From assembly GCF_033110965.1 (NCBI RefSeq), contig NZ_CP137003.1:3162001-3226000 (forward strand): a stretch of 64,000 nt of DNA, read 5' to 3'. Positions 38,572 to 51,204 of the stretch are shown here, one piece after another (positions within the stretch are counted from its first letter, which is position 1; every line of letters starts with the position of its first letter). Source of the DNA: Raineyella sp. LH-20 (GTDB taxonomy: Bacteria; Actinomycetota; Actinomycetes; Propionibacteriales; Propionibacteriaceae). The translations under genes were made by a program, and so were the position numbers. The notes under the pieces are model-generated. The model did not search any database and was not told where the DNA came from. It saw nothing but the letters and a program-made list of their open reading frames with translations.

Positions 38572-39532
38572 CATCGTCTCCTTCCGCCAACAGGGCGGTG
38601 AGGTGCTCGACCAGCTGCGTACGCAGCGCGGGCGGAGACAGCACCATGACGTCGGTGCCGAGCATCGCCAGCTCACCGACGAAGCCCTGCCGGTAGGCGT
38701 ACGACACCCGCCAGGCGCGATACCCGGGCGGCGCCGACGTATCGGCGACAGTCAGCGGCCGGTGCAGCGCGGCCTCCCGGCCGACCCGGACGGCGACCAC
38801 GGCCTCGTCCTCCGTACGCTGTGAGGAGACCTCGCTGGCGAGCTGACGCACCGCCTCCGGATCGGGCTCGGGGAAGGCGAAGTTGGCCTTCCCGGGCTTC
38901 ACCGTGCCGCGGATCCGGGCCAGTTTGAACCGGCGGGTGGCGTGGCGGTCGAGGTCGGCCCCGACCATGTACCACTGGCCGTGGGCCATCGCCAGGCCCC
39001 ACGGCTCGACGTGGCGGGTGCCGCGGCCGGTGTAGTCGAAACTGACCCGGCGCCGGTTGGTGATCGCGTCGCGCAGCACCGCCAGTCCCTGGGTGGCGGC
39101 CGGCCGGGTGTCGGCGACGTCGCTCGGGGCGAAGAGCGACGCGAGCGCTTCGGTGTCCGGCTCGACGCCGATCGAACGCAGCTTCATCAGGGCACGCTGC
39201 GAGGAGGCGGCCATCCCGGCCTCGCGCCAGGTGCGCGCCGCGAGGGCGACCGCGGCAGCCTCCTCCGCAGTGAGATCGACAGGAGCCAGGGCGAAGTCGC
39301 CGACCGTGAGGCGGTAGCCCTCGTCCTCCCCGATGCCGCTGGTCTCGATCGGCAGGCCCATCTCCACCCGCAACGCCCGCTTGTCGCGCTCGAACGCCTG
39401 GTTGAACGCCGCGTCCGACAGGCCGGCATAACCGTCGACGAGCTGACGGATCCGCGCCTTGGTCAGCGGTTGCGGAGCACCGAGCAGGAGCATCGTCAGC
39501 ACGACCCGGCGTTCGGCGTTGTTCGGCGCCAT
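38555..39532 (-). CDS. pafB: WYL-domain transcription regulator PafB
   Basis: This first subunit of PafBC is 325 aa, with an N-terminal helix-turn-helix (RRVVLTMLLLGAPQPLTKAR) and a WYL domain (RRVSFDYTGRGTRHVEPWGL near residue 165; YMVGADLDRHATRRFKLARI). WYL domains are thought to sense a nucleic-acid ligand made during damage. The ATG at 39532 follows GGGAGCGAGG closely. gluQ is divergent and starts 78 nt away, so it separates pafB from the FKBP gene and pafA. Confidence 0.92.
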   Translation of the reverse strand: MAPNNAERRVVLTMLLLGAPQPLTKARIRQLVDGYAGLSDAAFNQAFERDKRALRVEMGLPIETSGIGEDEGYRLTVGDFALAPVDLTAEEAAAVALAARTWREAGMAASSQRALMKLRSIGVEPDTEALASLFAPSDVADTRPAATQGLAVLRDAITNRRRVSFDYTGRGTRHVEPWGLAMAHGQWYMVGADLDRHATRRFKLARIRGTVKPGKANFAFPEPDPEAVRQLASEVSSQRTEDEAVVAVRVGREAALHRPLTVADTSAPPGYRAWRVSYAYRQGFVGELAMLGTDVMVLSPPALRTQLVEHLTALLAEGDDDEHRR

Positions 39533-39609
39533 CCTCGCTCCCCTGTCCCCCCGGTCTACCCTTCACTGCGAGACTAACAGCCCGCCTGCGACCACCGGAG
39601 GAGCTTCCC

Positions 39610-40563
39610 GTGACCACGCCGACACCGTCCGATCCCGGCGTGACGGGACGCCCATGGCCCGGGGCCGGACGGTTCGCGCCGAGCCCGACCTCGGACCTGC
39701 ACGTCGGCAACCTGCGTACCGCGCTGCTCGCCTGGCTGTTCGCCCGGCACAGCGGCCGACGGTTCCTGGTGCGGATCGAGGACCTGGACACCGCTCGGGT
39801 GGCCCACGACCCCGCGGTGGCCGAGCGCCAGCTGACGGATCTGCACGCCCTGGGTCTGGACTGGGACGGCGAGGTGGTCCGGCAGTCGCAGCGGCTGGAA
39901 GCGTACGCCGCAGCGGTCGCCCGGCTGTCCGAGAGCCCCGGCAGCTATCCCTGTTTCTGCAGCCGTCGCGAGATCGCCGAGGCGGTGAGTGCGCCGCACG
40001 CCCCGCCCGGCGCCTACCCCGGCACCTGCCGGCGGCTCACCGCCATCGAACAGTCGGAGCGGGCGGCCCGGCGTCCCGCCGCGCTGCGGGTGCGGGGCGG
40101 CGACGTCACCGTCGAGGTGGTCGACACGCTCGCCGGACGGTTCGGCGGGCCGGTGGACGACTTCGTCCTGCGGCGCAACGACGGGGCGTACGCCTACAAC
40201 CTCGCCGTGGTCGTCGACGATCTCGCGCAGGGTGTCGACCAGGTGGTGCGGGGCGACGACCTGCTGTCGTCCGCCCCGCGCCAGGCGTGGCTCACCGAGC
40301 AGTTGGGCGGCCGGACACCGACGTACGCGCACGTTCCGCTGGTGGTGAACCGTCACGGCCAGCGGCTGGCCAAGCGCGACGGGGCGGTGACGCTGAGCCG
40401 CCTGGCGACCCGTGGGATCGGAGCCGACGCGGTGCGATCCATGCTCGGCGCCTCGCTCGGGCTGGCCGAGGCCGGCGAGCCCGTCACGGCCGCCGAGCTG
40501 CTGGCTCGGTTCGATCCGGCGGCCCTTCCCCGTGCGCCCTGGGTGTGGGACCTGGACGCCTGA
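39610..40563 (+). CDS. gluQ: Glutamyl-Q tRNA(Asp) synthetase
   Basis: This GltX paralogue lacks the anticodon-binding domain and attaches glutamate to queuosine in tRNA-Asp. It is 317 aa. FAPSPTSDLHVGN (residues 22-34) is the HIGH-type motif and RLAKRDG is the KMSKS-type motif. The zinc site is Cys115-x-Cys117 with Tyr136-x3-Cys140, so the spacing (18 residues) is longer than the common 11. The start is GTG at 39610 after GGAGGAG. It is on the opposite strand inside the paf-tat locus. No queuosine-synthesis gene is in the window. Confidence 0.92.
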   Translation: MTTPTPSDPGVTGRPWPGAGRFAPSPTSDLHVGNLRTALLAWLFARHSGRRFLVRIEDLDTARVAHDPAVAERQLTDLHALGLDWDGEVVRQSQRLEAYAAAVARLSESPGSYPCFCSRREIAEAVSAPHAPPGAYPGTCRRLTAIEQSERAARRPAALRVRGGDVTVEVVDTLAGRFGGPVDDFVLRRNDGAYAYNLAVVVDDLAQGVDQVVRGDDLLSSAPRQAWLTEQLGGRTPTYAHVPLVVNRHGQRLAKRDGAVTLSRLATRGIGADAVRSMLGASLGLAEAGEPVTAAELLARFDPAALPRAPWVWDLDA

Positions 40564-40577
40564 GTCGCCGGCCCCGG

Positions 40578-41591
40578 TCAGGACGCCTGCAGGATGTCCA
40601 CCACGTAGACGAGGGTGGCACCGGCCGGGATGCCCAGCTCCGGAGCACCGTCCGGGTAGGCCTCCGAGGCGGGGGCGACGATCAGGATCCGGCTGCCGAC
40701 CGTCTGGCCGGCCAGCGCGGTCTGCCAGCCCTTGATCAGGGTGGACAGCTGCCCGGACTGGGGCGCCGCGGGCACCTGCTGACCGTTCACCGTCGTCGGG
40801 GCGTACGAGTCGTCGACCTGCTTGGCGCCGTCCCACAGCCAGGCCCGGTAGTTGACCGTGACGGTCGAGTCGGCGGTCACCTTGTCGCCCTTGCCCTTGA
40901 TCAGCGGCTGGACGAGGAGCTGGCCCGGGGCGGCGCCGGAGGGGATGGAGATCTTCGGATCGTTCACCGGTCCGCTGACCGTGGGCTGGCCGGAGGGCTG
41001 GCTCACCGTGTCGCCCTGCGGGCCGCTGAGCGGCACGCTGACGATGTCGACCACGAAGACGAGGGTGTCGCCGGCCTGGATGCCCGCCTGCGGGTTGCCG
41101 CCGCTGGAGTCGTAGCCGTCCTTGCCGGGGATGGCGAGCAGCACCCGGGACCCCTGCTTCTTGCCGACCAGGCCCTTGGAGAATCCGGGGATCACGCCGT
41201 TGAGCGGGAACGCGGTCGGCTTGCCGTTCGCGTACGACGCGTCGAAGACCTCACCGGTGCGGCCGTTGAGTCCCTGGTAATGGACGGTGACGGTCATGTC
41301 GGCGGTCACCTCCGGTCCGGTGCCGTCGCTCAGCACCTTCGACAGGGTGTCGCCGACGGTGAACGGGGTGAACGTGACCGTCGGGGACTCGCCGAACGTG
41401 CCACCGACGGAGACGCCGTCCAGGGTGGTCACCTGAGCCGGCTCGGGCGCCGCGGAGGCGGACGCGCTGGGCGAGGCGGTCGGGGAGTTCGCCCCGGACC
41501 CCTGCGAACAGCCGGCCAGACCGAGGCCGAGGGCCAGGACGGCGGCGAGCAGAGCCGTGCGGGCAGGGCGGGGGCGGAGGAAGTCCATCAC
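40578..41591 (-). CDS. FKBP-type peptidyl-prolyl isomerase lipoprotein with two FKBP domains
   Basis: This 337-aa exported lipoprotein has a signal peptide ending in LAGC (lipid-modified Cys28), a short Ser/Ala linker, and two FKBP folds at about 85-190 and 225-337. Each has the VTVHYQG/VNYRAW, GFSKGL/GWQTAL and LVFVVDIVSV/LVYVVDIL core segments. It is expected to help fold exported proteins by proline isomerisation. FKBP genes sit next to pafA in many actinobacteria. It converges with gluQ. Confidence 0.9.
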   Translation of the reverse strand: MMDFLRPRPARTALLAAVLALGLGLAGCSQGSGANSPTASPSASASAAPEPAQVTTLDGVSVGGTFGESPTVTFTPFTVGDTLSKVLSDGTGPEVTADMTVTVHYQGLNGRTGEVFDASYANGKPTAFPLNGVIPGFSKGLVGKKQGSRVLLAIPGKDGYDSSGGNPQAGIQAGDTLVFVVDIVSVPLSGPQGDTVSQPSGQPTVSGPVNDPKISIPSGAAPGQLLVQPLIKGKGDKVTADSTVTVNYRAWLWDGAKQVDDSYAPTTVNGQQVPAAPQSGQLSTLIKGWQTALAGQTVGSRILIVAPASEAYPDGAPELGIPAGATLVYVVDILQAS

Positions 41592-41598
41592 GTCGGGC

Positions 41599-41604
41599 AG
41601 CCTA
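41599..41604 (-). promoter_or_regulatory. -10-like TAGGCT before the FKBP gene
   Basis: TAGGCT lies 7 nt before GTG at 41591 and no ribosome site is visible. Here the TAG is not a stop codon; pafA ends at 41619 with TGA. Confidence 0.45.
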
Positions 41605-41618
41605 CCGTCCCCTCCGCG

Positions 41619-43055
41619 TCACCAGGACGGGTCGGTCAGCGACGCGATCAGGGCGTCGACGCGCTCGTCGGTCTCCCGGAACGGGTCGCGCAGGGTCAGC
41701 GCGCGGGTCTGGTTGCCGCGGTTGACCCGCAGATGCATCCAGTCGGCGAGGTAGTCGACCTCCGCGGCCCGGGCGGCGTCGATGAAGGCGCCACGCAGCC
41801 GCGCCCGGGTGGCGGGAGGCGTGGTCAGCGCCCGCTCGACAGCGGCGTCATCGACGACCCGGCTCACCTCACCATGGGCATCGAGGAGGCGGAACAGGCC
41901 GCGTCCCTCGGCGATGTCGTGGTAGGCGACGTCCAGCTGTGCCAGCCGGGGGCTGTCCAGCGCCAGGCCGTGACGATCCGCGTAGCGGGTGATCAACTTG
42001 TACTTGATCGCCCAGTCGATGTCCCGTGACAGGGTGTCCAGGTCGCCCGCGTCGACGGCGTCGAGCGTCCTTCGCCACAGCCCGAGGGCCTGCTCCAGCG
42101 CCGGTGAGAAGGCACCGAGCCGGTCGCGGTGGTCGAGGACCGCCTGCAGGTAGGCCCGCTGCAGGTCGAGCGCGGTGACCGTCCGCCCGGAGGCGAGGGC
42201 GACCGGCGTACGACCGGTCAGGTCGCGGGAGATCTGGCGGATGGCGAGATTGGGGTTGTCGAGGGTCAGATCGGGCAACGCCACCCGCGCCTCGACGAGC
42301 CGCAGCACCAGCTCGGTCGCCCCCACCTTGAGCAGCGTGGTGGTCTGTGACATCGACGAGTCACCGACGATGACGTGCAGCCGGCGGTAGAGCTCCGGAT
42401 CGCCGTGCGGCTCGTCGCGGGTGTTGATCATCGGCCGTGACCGGGTGGTGGCCGAGGAGACGGTGTCCCACATCTGGTCGGCCCGCTGGCTGAGCTGGAA
42501 CGTCGTCGGGTGGTGCGCCCCCGGCGCGTGGTCGGGGCGCTCGTAGAGCTGGGTCCGGGACAGGTGGCCGGCGCCGGCGATCAGCTGCCGGCTGACCAGG
42601 AACGGCAGGATGATCCGGTAGTAGCGGTTGATGTCCACCGCCCGGTCGACGAGGTAGTTCTCGTGACAGCCGTACGAGTTGCCGGCGGAGTCGACGTTGT
42701 TCTTGAACAGGAAGATGTCGACCGGGGTGCCGTCGGCGGCGAGCTGGTCGGCGGCCAGCCGGCGCAGGTCCTCGACCAGCCGGTTGCCGACCGCGTCGTG
42801 GGCGACCAGGTCGTACAGGTCGTCGCACTCGGCGGTCGCGTACTCGGGGTGCGACCCGACGTCGAGGTAGATCCGCGCCCCGTTCCCGAGGAACACGTTG
42901 CTGGACCTGCCCCAGGCGATCATCCCGCGGAACATCTGCCGGGCGACCTCCTCCGGCCCGACCCGTCGGGAACCGCGGGGCCGGCTGGTCAGCCCGTACT
43001 CCGTCTCCAGCCCGTAGATCCGCCGGGTCCGCGCCTCGCCGGGCGTCGGTGTCAT
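41619..43055 (-). CDS. pafA: Pup-protein ligase
   Basis: PafA links the C-terminal glutamate of Pup to lysines of target proteins, marking them for the proteasome or other fates. It is 478 aa. GLETEYGL (residues 15-22) binds ATP-Mg, and the catalytic base Asp65 is in RIYLDVGSHPEYAT. FLFKNNVDSAGNSYGCHEN and SSATTRSRPMINTRDEPHGD are strongly conserved. PafA-type rather than Dop-type features are read from the WGRSSNVFLGNGARIYLDVG region. No pup, dop, mpa or proteasome gene is in the window. Confidence 0.95.
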   Translation of the reverse strand: MTPTPGEARTRRIYGLETEYGLTSRPRGSRRVGPEEVARQMFRGMIAWGRSSNVFLGNGARIYLDVGSHPEYATAECDDLYDLVAHDAVGNRLVEDLRRLAADQLAADGTPVDIFLFKNNVDSAGNSYGCHENYLVDRAVDINRYYRIILPFLVSRQLIAGAGHLSRTQLYERPDHAPGAHHPTTFQLSQRADQMWDTVSSATTRSRPMINTRDEPHGDPELYRRLHVIVGDSSMSQTTTLLKVGATELVLRLVEARVALPDLTLDNPNLAIRQISRDLTGRTPVALASGRTVTALDLQRAYLQAVLDHRDRLGAFSPALEQALGLWRRTLDAVDAGDLDTLSRDIDWAIKYKLITRYADRHGLALDSPRLAQLDVAYHDIAEGRGLFRLLDAHGEVSRVVDDAAVERALTTPPATRARLRGAFIDAARAAEVDYLADWMHLRVNRGNQTRALTLRDPFRETDERVDALIASLTDPSW

Positions 43056-43068
43056 CTCCGGGCCCTCG

Positions 43069-43824
43069 TCACATCCCGACCAGGTCGAGCAGCTTGCCCA
43101 GTTCCTCGCGGGTCAGGTCACGCATCTCACCGGGCTGCAGCCGGCCGAGTCGCACCGGCCCGATCGCGATCCGGGTGAGCTTCAGCACCGGGTGGCCGAA
43201 GGCCTCCATCATCCGCCGGACCACCCGGTTGCGGCCCTCGTGCAGAGTGATCTGCAGCAGGGTCGCGTCCGGCTGGGTCTGCATCAGCTTGACCTTGTCG
43301 GGGCGCACCGGTCCGTCCTCGAGGGTGATGCCCCGCTGGATCCGCTTCAACGTGTGCGCCGAGACCTGGCCGAGCACCTGGGCGACGTACGTCTTCGGTA
43401 CCTCGTACGAGGGGTGGGCCAGCCGGTGGGCGAACTCCCCGTCGTTGGTGAGGATGATCAGGCCCTCGGTCTCGGTGTCGAGCCGTCCGACATGGAAGAG
43501 GCGTACGTTGCGCCGGTCGATGTAGTCGCTGAGGGTCTCGCGGCCCTCCGGGTCGTCCATCGTCGAGACGACACCGCGCGGCTTGTTGAGCACGGTGTAG
43601 ACGTGGCGGCGGGCGGTCGGGATGCGGGACCCGTCGACGCGGATCTCGTCCTTCTCCGGGTCGACGCGTCGGCCCTGTTCGGTGACCAGCTCGCCGTTCA
43701 CCTCGACCCGGCCGTCGGCGATCAACTGTTCGCTGGCTCGGCGGGACGCGATGCCGGCCTGGGCGAGGACCTTCTGGAGACGGATGCCGCCCTGCTCGTC
43801 GTCGGTGTCGTCGGTGTCGGTCAT
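43069..43824 (-). CDS. rRNA pseudouridine synthase, RluB/RsuA family
   Basis: This enzyme isomerises a uridine of rRNA. It is 251 aa: an acidic N-terminal tail, an S4 RNA-binding domain (RLQKVLAQAGIASRRASEQLI, residues 15-35) and the catalytic domain with Asp in HVGRLDTETEGLIILT. In M. tuberculosis the orthologue (Rv1711) follows scpA and scpB, but here parA is next upstream. GAGGAGAG lies before the ATG at 43824. Confidence 0.93.
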   Translation of the reverse strand: MTDTDDTDDEQGGIRLQKVLAQAGIASRRASEQLIADGRVEVNGELVTEQGRRVDPEKDEIRVDGSRIPTARRHVYTVLNKPRGVVSTMDDPEGRETLSDYIDRRNVRLFHVGRLDTETEGLIILTNDGEFAHRLAHPSYEVPKTYVAQVLGQVSAHTLKRIQRGITLEDGPVRPDKVKLMQTQPDATLLQITLHEGRNRVVRRMMEAFGHPVLKLTRIAIGPVRLGRLQPGEMRDLTREELGKLLDLVGM

Positions 43825-43982
43825 CGCTCTCCTCGGATGGGGGTTCGGGCTCGGTCGCGGCCGGCCGGTGTGCCGGCGGTGCCGTGGTGCCGTACGGACA
43901 CGGGTGGGCGCCGTTCGGCGGAGATTCGGGGACGATCAGCAGCGGTGGGCGGTCGGGTGGCGGACAGGCCGGCGATCACCGC

Positions 43983-44897
43983 TCAGGACCCGAGGCGGGC
44001 CAGCACCTCCCGGGCGAGGGACCGATAGGCCTCGGCGCCGGGCGAGCTGGACGCGTACGTCGTGATCGGCTCCCCCGCCACGGTGGTCTCGGGGAACTTG
44101 ACCGTACGGCGGATGACGGTGTGGAAGACCTCGTCACCGAAGGCGTCGACGACGGTCTGCAGCACCTCGCGGGCGTGCAGCGTACGGCCGTCGTACATCG
44201 TGCCGAGCAGACCGAGCACGGTCAGCCGCGGGTTGAGCCGGTCCTGGATCTTGGCGATGGTGTCGGTCAGCAGCGCCACACCGCGCAGCGCGAAGAACTC
44301 GCACTCCAGCGGGATCACCACGGTGTCGGCGGCGGTGAGCGCGTTGACGGTGAGCAGGCCCAGCGAGGGGGCGCAGTCGATCAGGATCACGTCGTACTCG
44401 GCGCGCAGCGGCTCGAGCACCCGGGACAGGGTCAGCTCGCGGGCCACCTCGGCGACCAGCTGGATCTCGGCGGCCGACAGGTCGATGTTGCTGGGGAGGA
44501 TGTCCATCCCCTCCACCGGCGACTCGGCGATGACGTCCTCGGACGTCACCCCGGAGCCGAGCAGGAGGTTGTAGACGCTCAGTTCGAGGGTGTGCGGATT
44601 GATCCCCAGGCCGACCGACAGCGACCCCTGCGGGTCGAGGTCGACCAGCAGGACCTTGCGGCCGGTCTCCACCAGCGCGGCGCCCAGATTGATGGTCGTC
44701 GTGGTCTTGCCGACGCCGCCCTTCTGATTGCACATCGCGATGATGGTGGCATGCTTCGGGCCGTCGCCGGGCAGGGTCGGGATCGGCAGGTCGGGCCACG
44801 GCCGACCGGTCGGCCCGTTGCCGGATTCGTCGGTGTCGAGCGCGTCGACGTCGAACAGTGCGGTGTCCTCATCGCGCGTCTCACCGAACCGGTCCAC
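43983..44897 (-). CDS. ParA-family ATPase (chromosome partitioning-like)
   Basis: A 304-aa Walker-type ATPase with the deviant P-loop CNQKGGVGKTTTTINLGAAL, VLLVDLDPQGSLSVG, the switch DVILIDCAPSLGLL and VIPLECEFFALRGV. It corresponds to the second ParA-like gene of M. tuberculosis (Rv1708), which sits beside scpAB, not the one near oriC with parB. The start GTG at 44897 follows GAGGGGG. A TTG at 44924 is in frame but has no ribosome site. Confidence 0.88.
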   Translation of the reverse strand: MDRFGETRDEDTALFDVDALDTDESGNGPTGRPWPDLPIPTLPGDGPKHATIIAMCNQKGGVGKTTTTINLGAALVETGRKVLLVDLDPQGSLSVGLGINPHTLELSVYNLLLGSGVTSEDVIAESPVEGMDILPSNIDLSAAEIQLVAEVARELTLSRVLEPLRAEYDVILIDCAPSLGLLTVNALTAADTVVIPLECEFFALRGVALLTDTIAKIQDRLNPRLTVLGLLGTMYDGRTLHAREVLQTVVDAFGDEVFHTVIRRTVKFPETTVAGEPITTYASSSPGAEAYRSLAREVLARLGS

Positions 44898-44965
44898 GGA
44901 ACCCCCTCGAGCTGTCTGGGTCAACAGTACCTACCCTTATCGGGCACTGGGGGGAAAGTCTAGCG

Positions 44966-45946
44966 TCACCGCGCACGGGGATGGGATTCCGCGTACACCT
45001 CGCGCAGGTGATCGACCGTCACCAGGGTGTAGATCTGGGTCGTCGTCACCGACGCATGCCCCAGCAGCTCCTGCACCACCCGGACGTCCGCACCGCCGTC
45101 GAGCAGGTGCGTGGCGTACGAATGACGCAACGTGTGCGGAGAGATCTCCACCTCCAGCCCGGCGCCGTCCGCGGCCCGGCGGATCACCTCCCAGGCACTC
45201 TGCCGCGACAGCCGGGTGCCCCGACTGTTCAGCAGCAGCGCGGGATCGCCGCCGCCACGGGACGCCATCGCAGGTCGGCCGCGGACCAGCCAGGCCTCGA
45301 CGGCGCGGGCGGCGTACGACCCGAACGGCACCAGCCGCTCCTTGGAGCCCTTGCCGAACAGCCGCAGCGCGGCGGGCCCGTCGGCGAGCGCCCGGAGCAC
45401 CGCGGTGAGGTCGTCCACGTCGAGTCGGACGACCTCGGAGACCCGCGCGCCTGTGCCGTACAGCAGTTCCAGCAGGGCGGCATCCCGTAGTCCCACCGGC
45501 GTGTCGCGGTCCGGCGCGGCGAGCAGGGCCTCGACCTGGGCGACGGTCAGCGCCTTCGGCAGGTGTCGGCCGGTCGACGGCGGGTGGACGTCGGCGGCCG
45601 GGTCGGCACCGATCAGCCCTTCCCGGGCGGCGAAGCGGTGGAAGGAGCGTACGGCGACGACCGCCCGGGCCACCGAGGATGCAGCCAGCGGCGGGTGGCC
45701 CGGGTCCCCCGCCGACAGTTGCGCCGGAAAGCCACCGACGACGGCCTCGGTGATCGCCGCGGGATCGGTGATGCCCCGCCCCGCCAGGTAGCCGCGGTAG
45801 CGGTCCAGGTCGCGACGGTAGTTGCTCAGTGTGTTGCCGGACAGACCGCGCTCGACACCGAGGTGGGCCAGGAACGTCGCCACCAGGTCACCGATCCGGT
45901 CGTGCCGGCCGGCGCCACCGTCCGCGTCCTGCTCCATGCCGCTCAT
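44966..45946 (-). CDS. xerD: Tyrosine recombinase XerD-type
   Basis: This site-specific recombinase would resolve chromosome dimers with XerC at dif. It is 326 aa. The N-terminal SAM-like domain has [20 protein letters not shown]. The catalytic domain has Arg in [29 protein letters not shown] (His-x-x-Arg), [14 protein letters not shown] with the His and the nucleophilic Tyr. The position downstream of a Nudix hydrolase gene matches M. tuberculosis Rv1701. ATG at 45946 or 45937 may be the start. Confidence 0.93.
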   Translation of the reverse strand: MSGMEQDADGGAGRHDRIGDLVATFLAHLGVERGLSGNTLSNYRRDLDRYRGYLAGRGITDPAAITEAVVGGFPAQLSAGDPGHPPLAASSVARAVVAVRSFHRFAAREGLIGADPAADVHPPSTGRHLPKALTVAQVEALLAAPDRDTPVGLRDAALLELLYGTGARVSEVVRLDVDDLTAVLRALADGPAALRLFGKGSKERLVPFGSYAARAVEAWLVRGRPAMASRGGGDPALLLNSRGTRLSRQSAWEVIRRAADGAGLEVEISPHTLRHSYATHLLDGGADVRVVQELLGHASVTTTQIYTLVTVDHLREVYAESHPRAR

Positions 45947-46018
45947 CGGGCCCGGCCCGGGGTCCGCCGGGGTCGGTCGGCCCGGACCCCGCTCGTCGTC
46001 ACGTGGTGGTCCCGGGGC

Positions 46019-46708
46019 TCAGGCGAACGGGGCTCGGGCGAGGAACTCGGTGCGCAGCCCGCGGGCCGGCCAGGGTGCGTCGGCGGCACGCAGCCGGTCC
46101 CAGCCGCCGGGCCGTGCCGCGGCGGCAGCCATCACTCCGGCGACGAGCACCGGATTCTGCAGCCGACCGGCGAGGACCGCCTCGACGACGTCGCCGAGGT
46201 CGGCCCGGACGATGTCCATCTGGGCCTCCTCGCCGTCCGCCACGAAACCGTCCGGGCGGGACTCGCTGTGCAGACCCCGGGCGAGATAGATCCGGATGCT
46301 CTCCTGGCTGGCGCCCGGGGAGGTGAACATGTCGACGAGCACCCGCCAGTCGTCGGCCCGCAGGCCGACCTCCTCGGCGAGCTCGCGCTGCGCGGCGGCG
46401 ACGTAGTCCTCCCCGTCGACGTCGAGCAGGCCGGCCGGCGGTTCGACCAGCCGCAGCGCGGCGGGGTGGCGGTACTGCCGGACCAGGACCACCCGGTCCT
46501 CGTCGTCCAGCGCGATCACGCCGACCGCACCGGGGTGGCGGATCCACTCGCGGCGCAGTTCGGCCCCGGTCGGGTCGACCACCTGGTCTCGGACCAGGTC
46601 GAAGATCGCGCCCTCCCCGACCAGCCGTCGGGAACGGACCGGCCAGGCCATCGCGACGTCGCCCAGTTCGGCCGCGGTGAGGATGTCGGCAGCGAGGCCG
46701 TCGAGCAC
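46019..46708 (-). CDS. Nudix hydrolase, ADP-ribose pyrophosphatase type
   Basis: This 229-aa enzyme hydrolyses nucleoside diphosphates linked to another group, probably ADP-ribose. The Nudix box is AAAQRELAEEVGL, preceded by PPAGLLDVDGED with the conserved Gly shifted by one residue, as in related mycobacterial proteins. It starts with GTG at 46708, one nt after the pyrG stop. It corresponds to M. tuberculosis Rv1700. Confidence 0.88.
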   Translation of the reverse strand: MLDGLAADILTAAELGDVAMAWPVRSRRLVGEGAIFDLVRDQVVDPTGAELRREWIRHPGAVGVIALDDEDRVVLVRQYRHPAALRLVEPPAGLLDVDGEDYVAAAQRELAEEVGLRADDWRVLVDMFTSPGASQESIRIYLARGLHSESRPDGFVADGEEAQMDIVRADLGDVVEAVLAGRLQNPVLVAGVMAAAAARPGGWDRLRAADAPWPARGLRTEFLARAPFA

Positions 46709-46709
46709 G

Positions 46710-50145
<3,436 letters not shown>

Positions 50146-50149
<4 letters not shown>

Positions 50150-51192
50150 GCCCCGCTCCGTCCCTGGGCTCCGTGCCGTTCCGTGCTCCCGCGCCGATCG
50201 TGGACGCCGGCCGGCGCCGGGGCGTCGCGTCGTTCCGCGGTCCCCCGCCAGCCCTGGATGTTCAGGCCGAACTTGCGCACCAGTCGACCGGTGAAGTCGT
50301 CGGGGGCGATCCGAGCCAGTTGCAGCCGGTGCACGCCGCGGGTGACGTCGAGGACGTTGCCCGGGGCCAGGTCGAACGAGCGGCGACCGTCCAGCCACAC
50401 GACCGCGTTGTTCTGCTCGGCGCGCACCACCTGGACGTGGACGTGGGCGTCGGCCGGCACGACGACCGGCCGGTTGAACAGGGCGTGCGCGCTCAGCGGG
50501 ACGATGAGCATCGCGTCGACACCGGGCCAGGTCACCGGCCCACCCGCGGAGAAGGCGTACGCCGTGGAGCCGGTCGGGGTGGAGACGAGGATGCCGTCGC
50601 AGCTCCACCGCGACAGCGGCTGGTCGTTGACGGCCACCACGGCCTCCAGCATCCGCTGCCGGGAGGCCTTCTCCAGGGAGGCCTCGTTCACCGCGAACGA
50701 CTCCCACAGCACGTCGCCGCCGGGCCCGGACAGGACGCGTACCCGGGCAGTGAACCTGGTCTCGGTGTGGTAGCTGCGGTGGCTGACGGCGGCCACCACC
50801 TGATCGATCTGGGAGGACTCGGCCTCGGCGAGGAAGCCGACGTGGCCGAGGTTGACACCGAGGATCGGCAGGTCGACCGACAACGCCCACTCGACCCCGC
50901 GCAGGATCGTCCCGTCGCCGCCGAAGACGACGGCGAGCTCGCAGCCGTTGGTCCCGGCTTCGTCGATCAGGTCGGTCCGCAGGCCGGCACCGTCCAGGAA
51001 GGAGGCCATCTCCTTCGCGTCCGCACGCGGCAGCACGCAGGTGATGCCCTGGGCGGCCACCTCGTGCATGAACTGCACGGCGGCCCGCACCGCTTCGGGC
51101 CGATGGGTGTGGGTGATCACCGCGACCCGCCGATCTCCGGCATCCTTCGCCGGATCGGAGGCGCTGACGAGGGGGCCGGGTTGGGTGCTCAC
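50146..51192 (-). CDS. nadK: NAD kinase
   Basis: This enzyme phosphorylates NAD to NADP. It is 348 aa with a 22-residue variable N-terminus, the GGDGT motif (FGGDGTILRGVEWAL near residue 91), NLGHVGFLAE, FAVNEASLEK and STPTGSTAYAFSAGGP. The last 30 residues are an Arg/Gly/His-rich tail. GTG at 51192 lies 6 nt after TAGGCT. Gene order tlyA-nadK-recN matches M. tuberculosis, with an MFS gene inserted here. Confidence 0.95.
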
Positions 51193-51198
51193 CGGGCC

Positions 51199-51204
51199 AG
51201 CCTA
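51199..51204 (-). promoter_or_regulatory. -10-like TAGGCT before nadK, built on the MFS stop codon
   Basis: TAGGCT lies 6 nt before the nadK GTG. Its first three bases are the TAG stop of the MFS gene. Confidence 0.5.
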
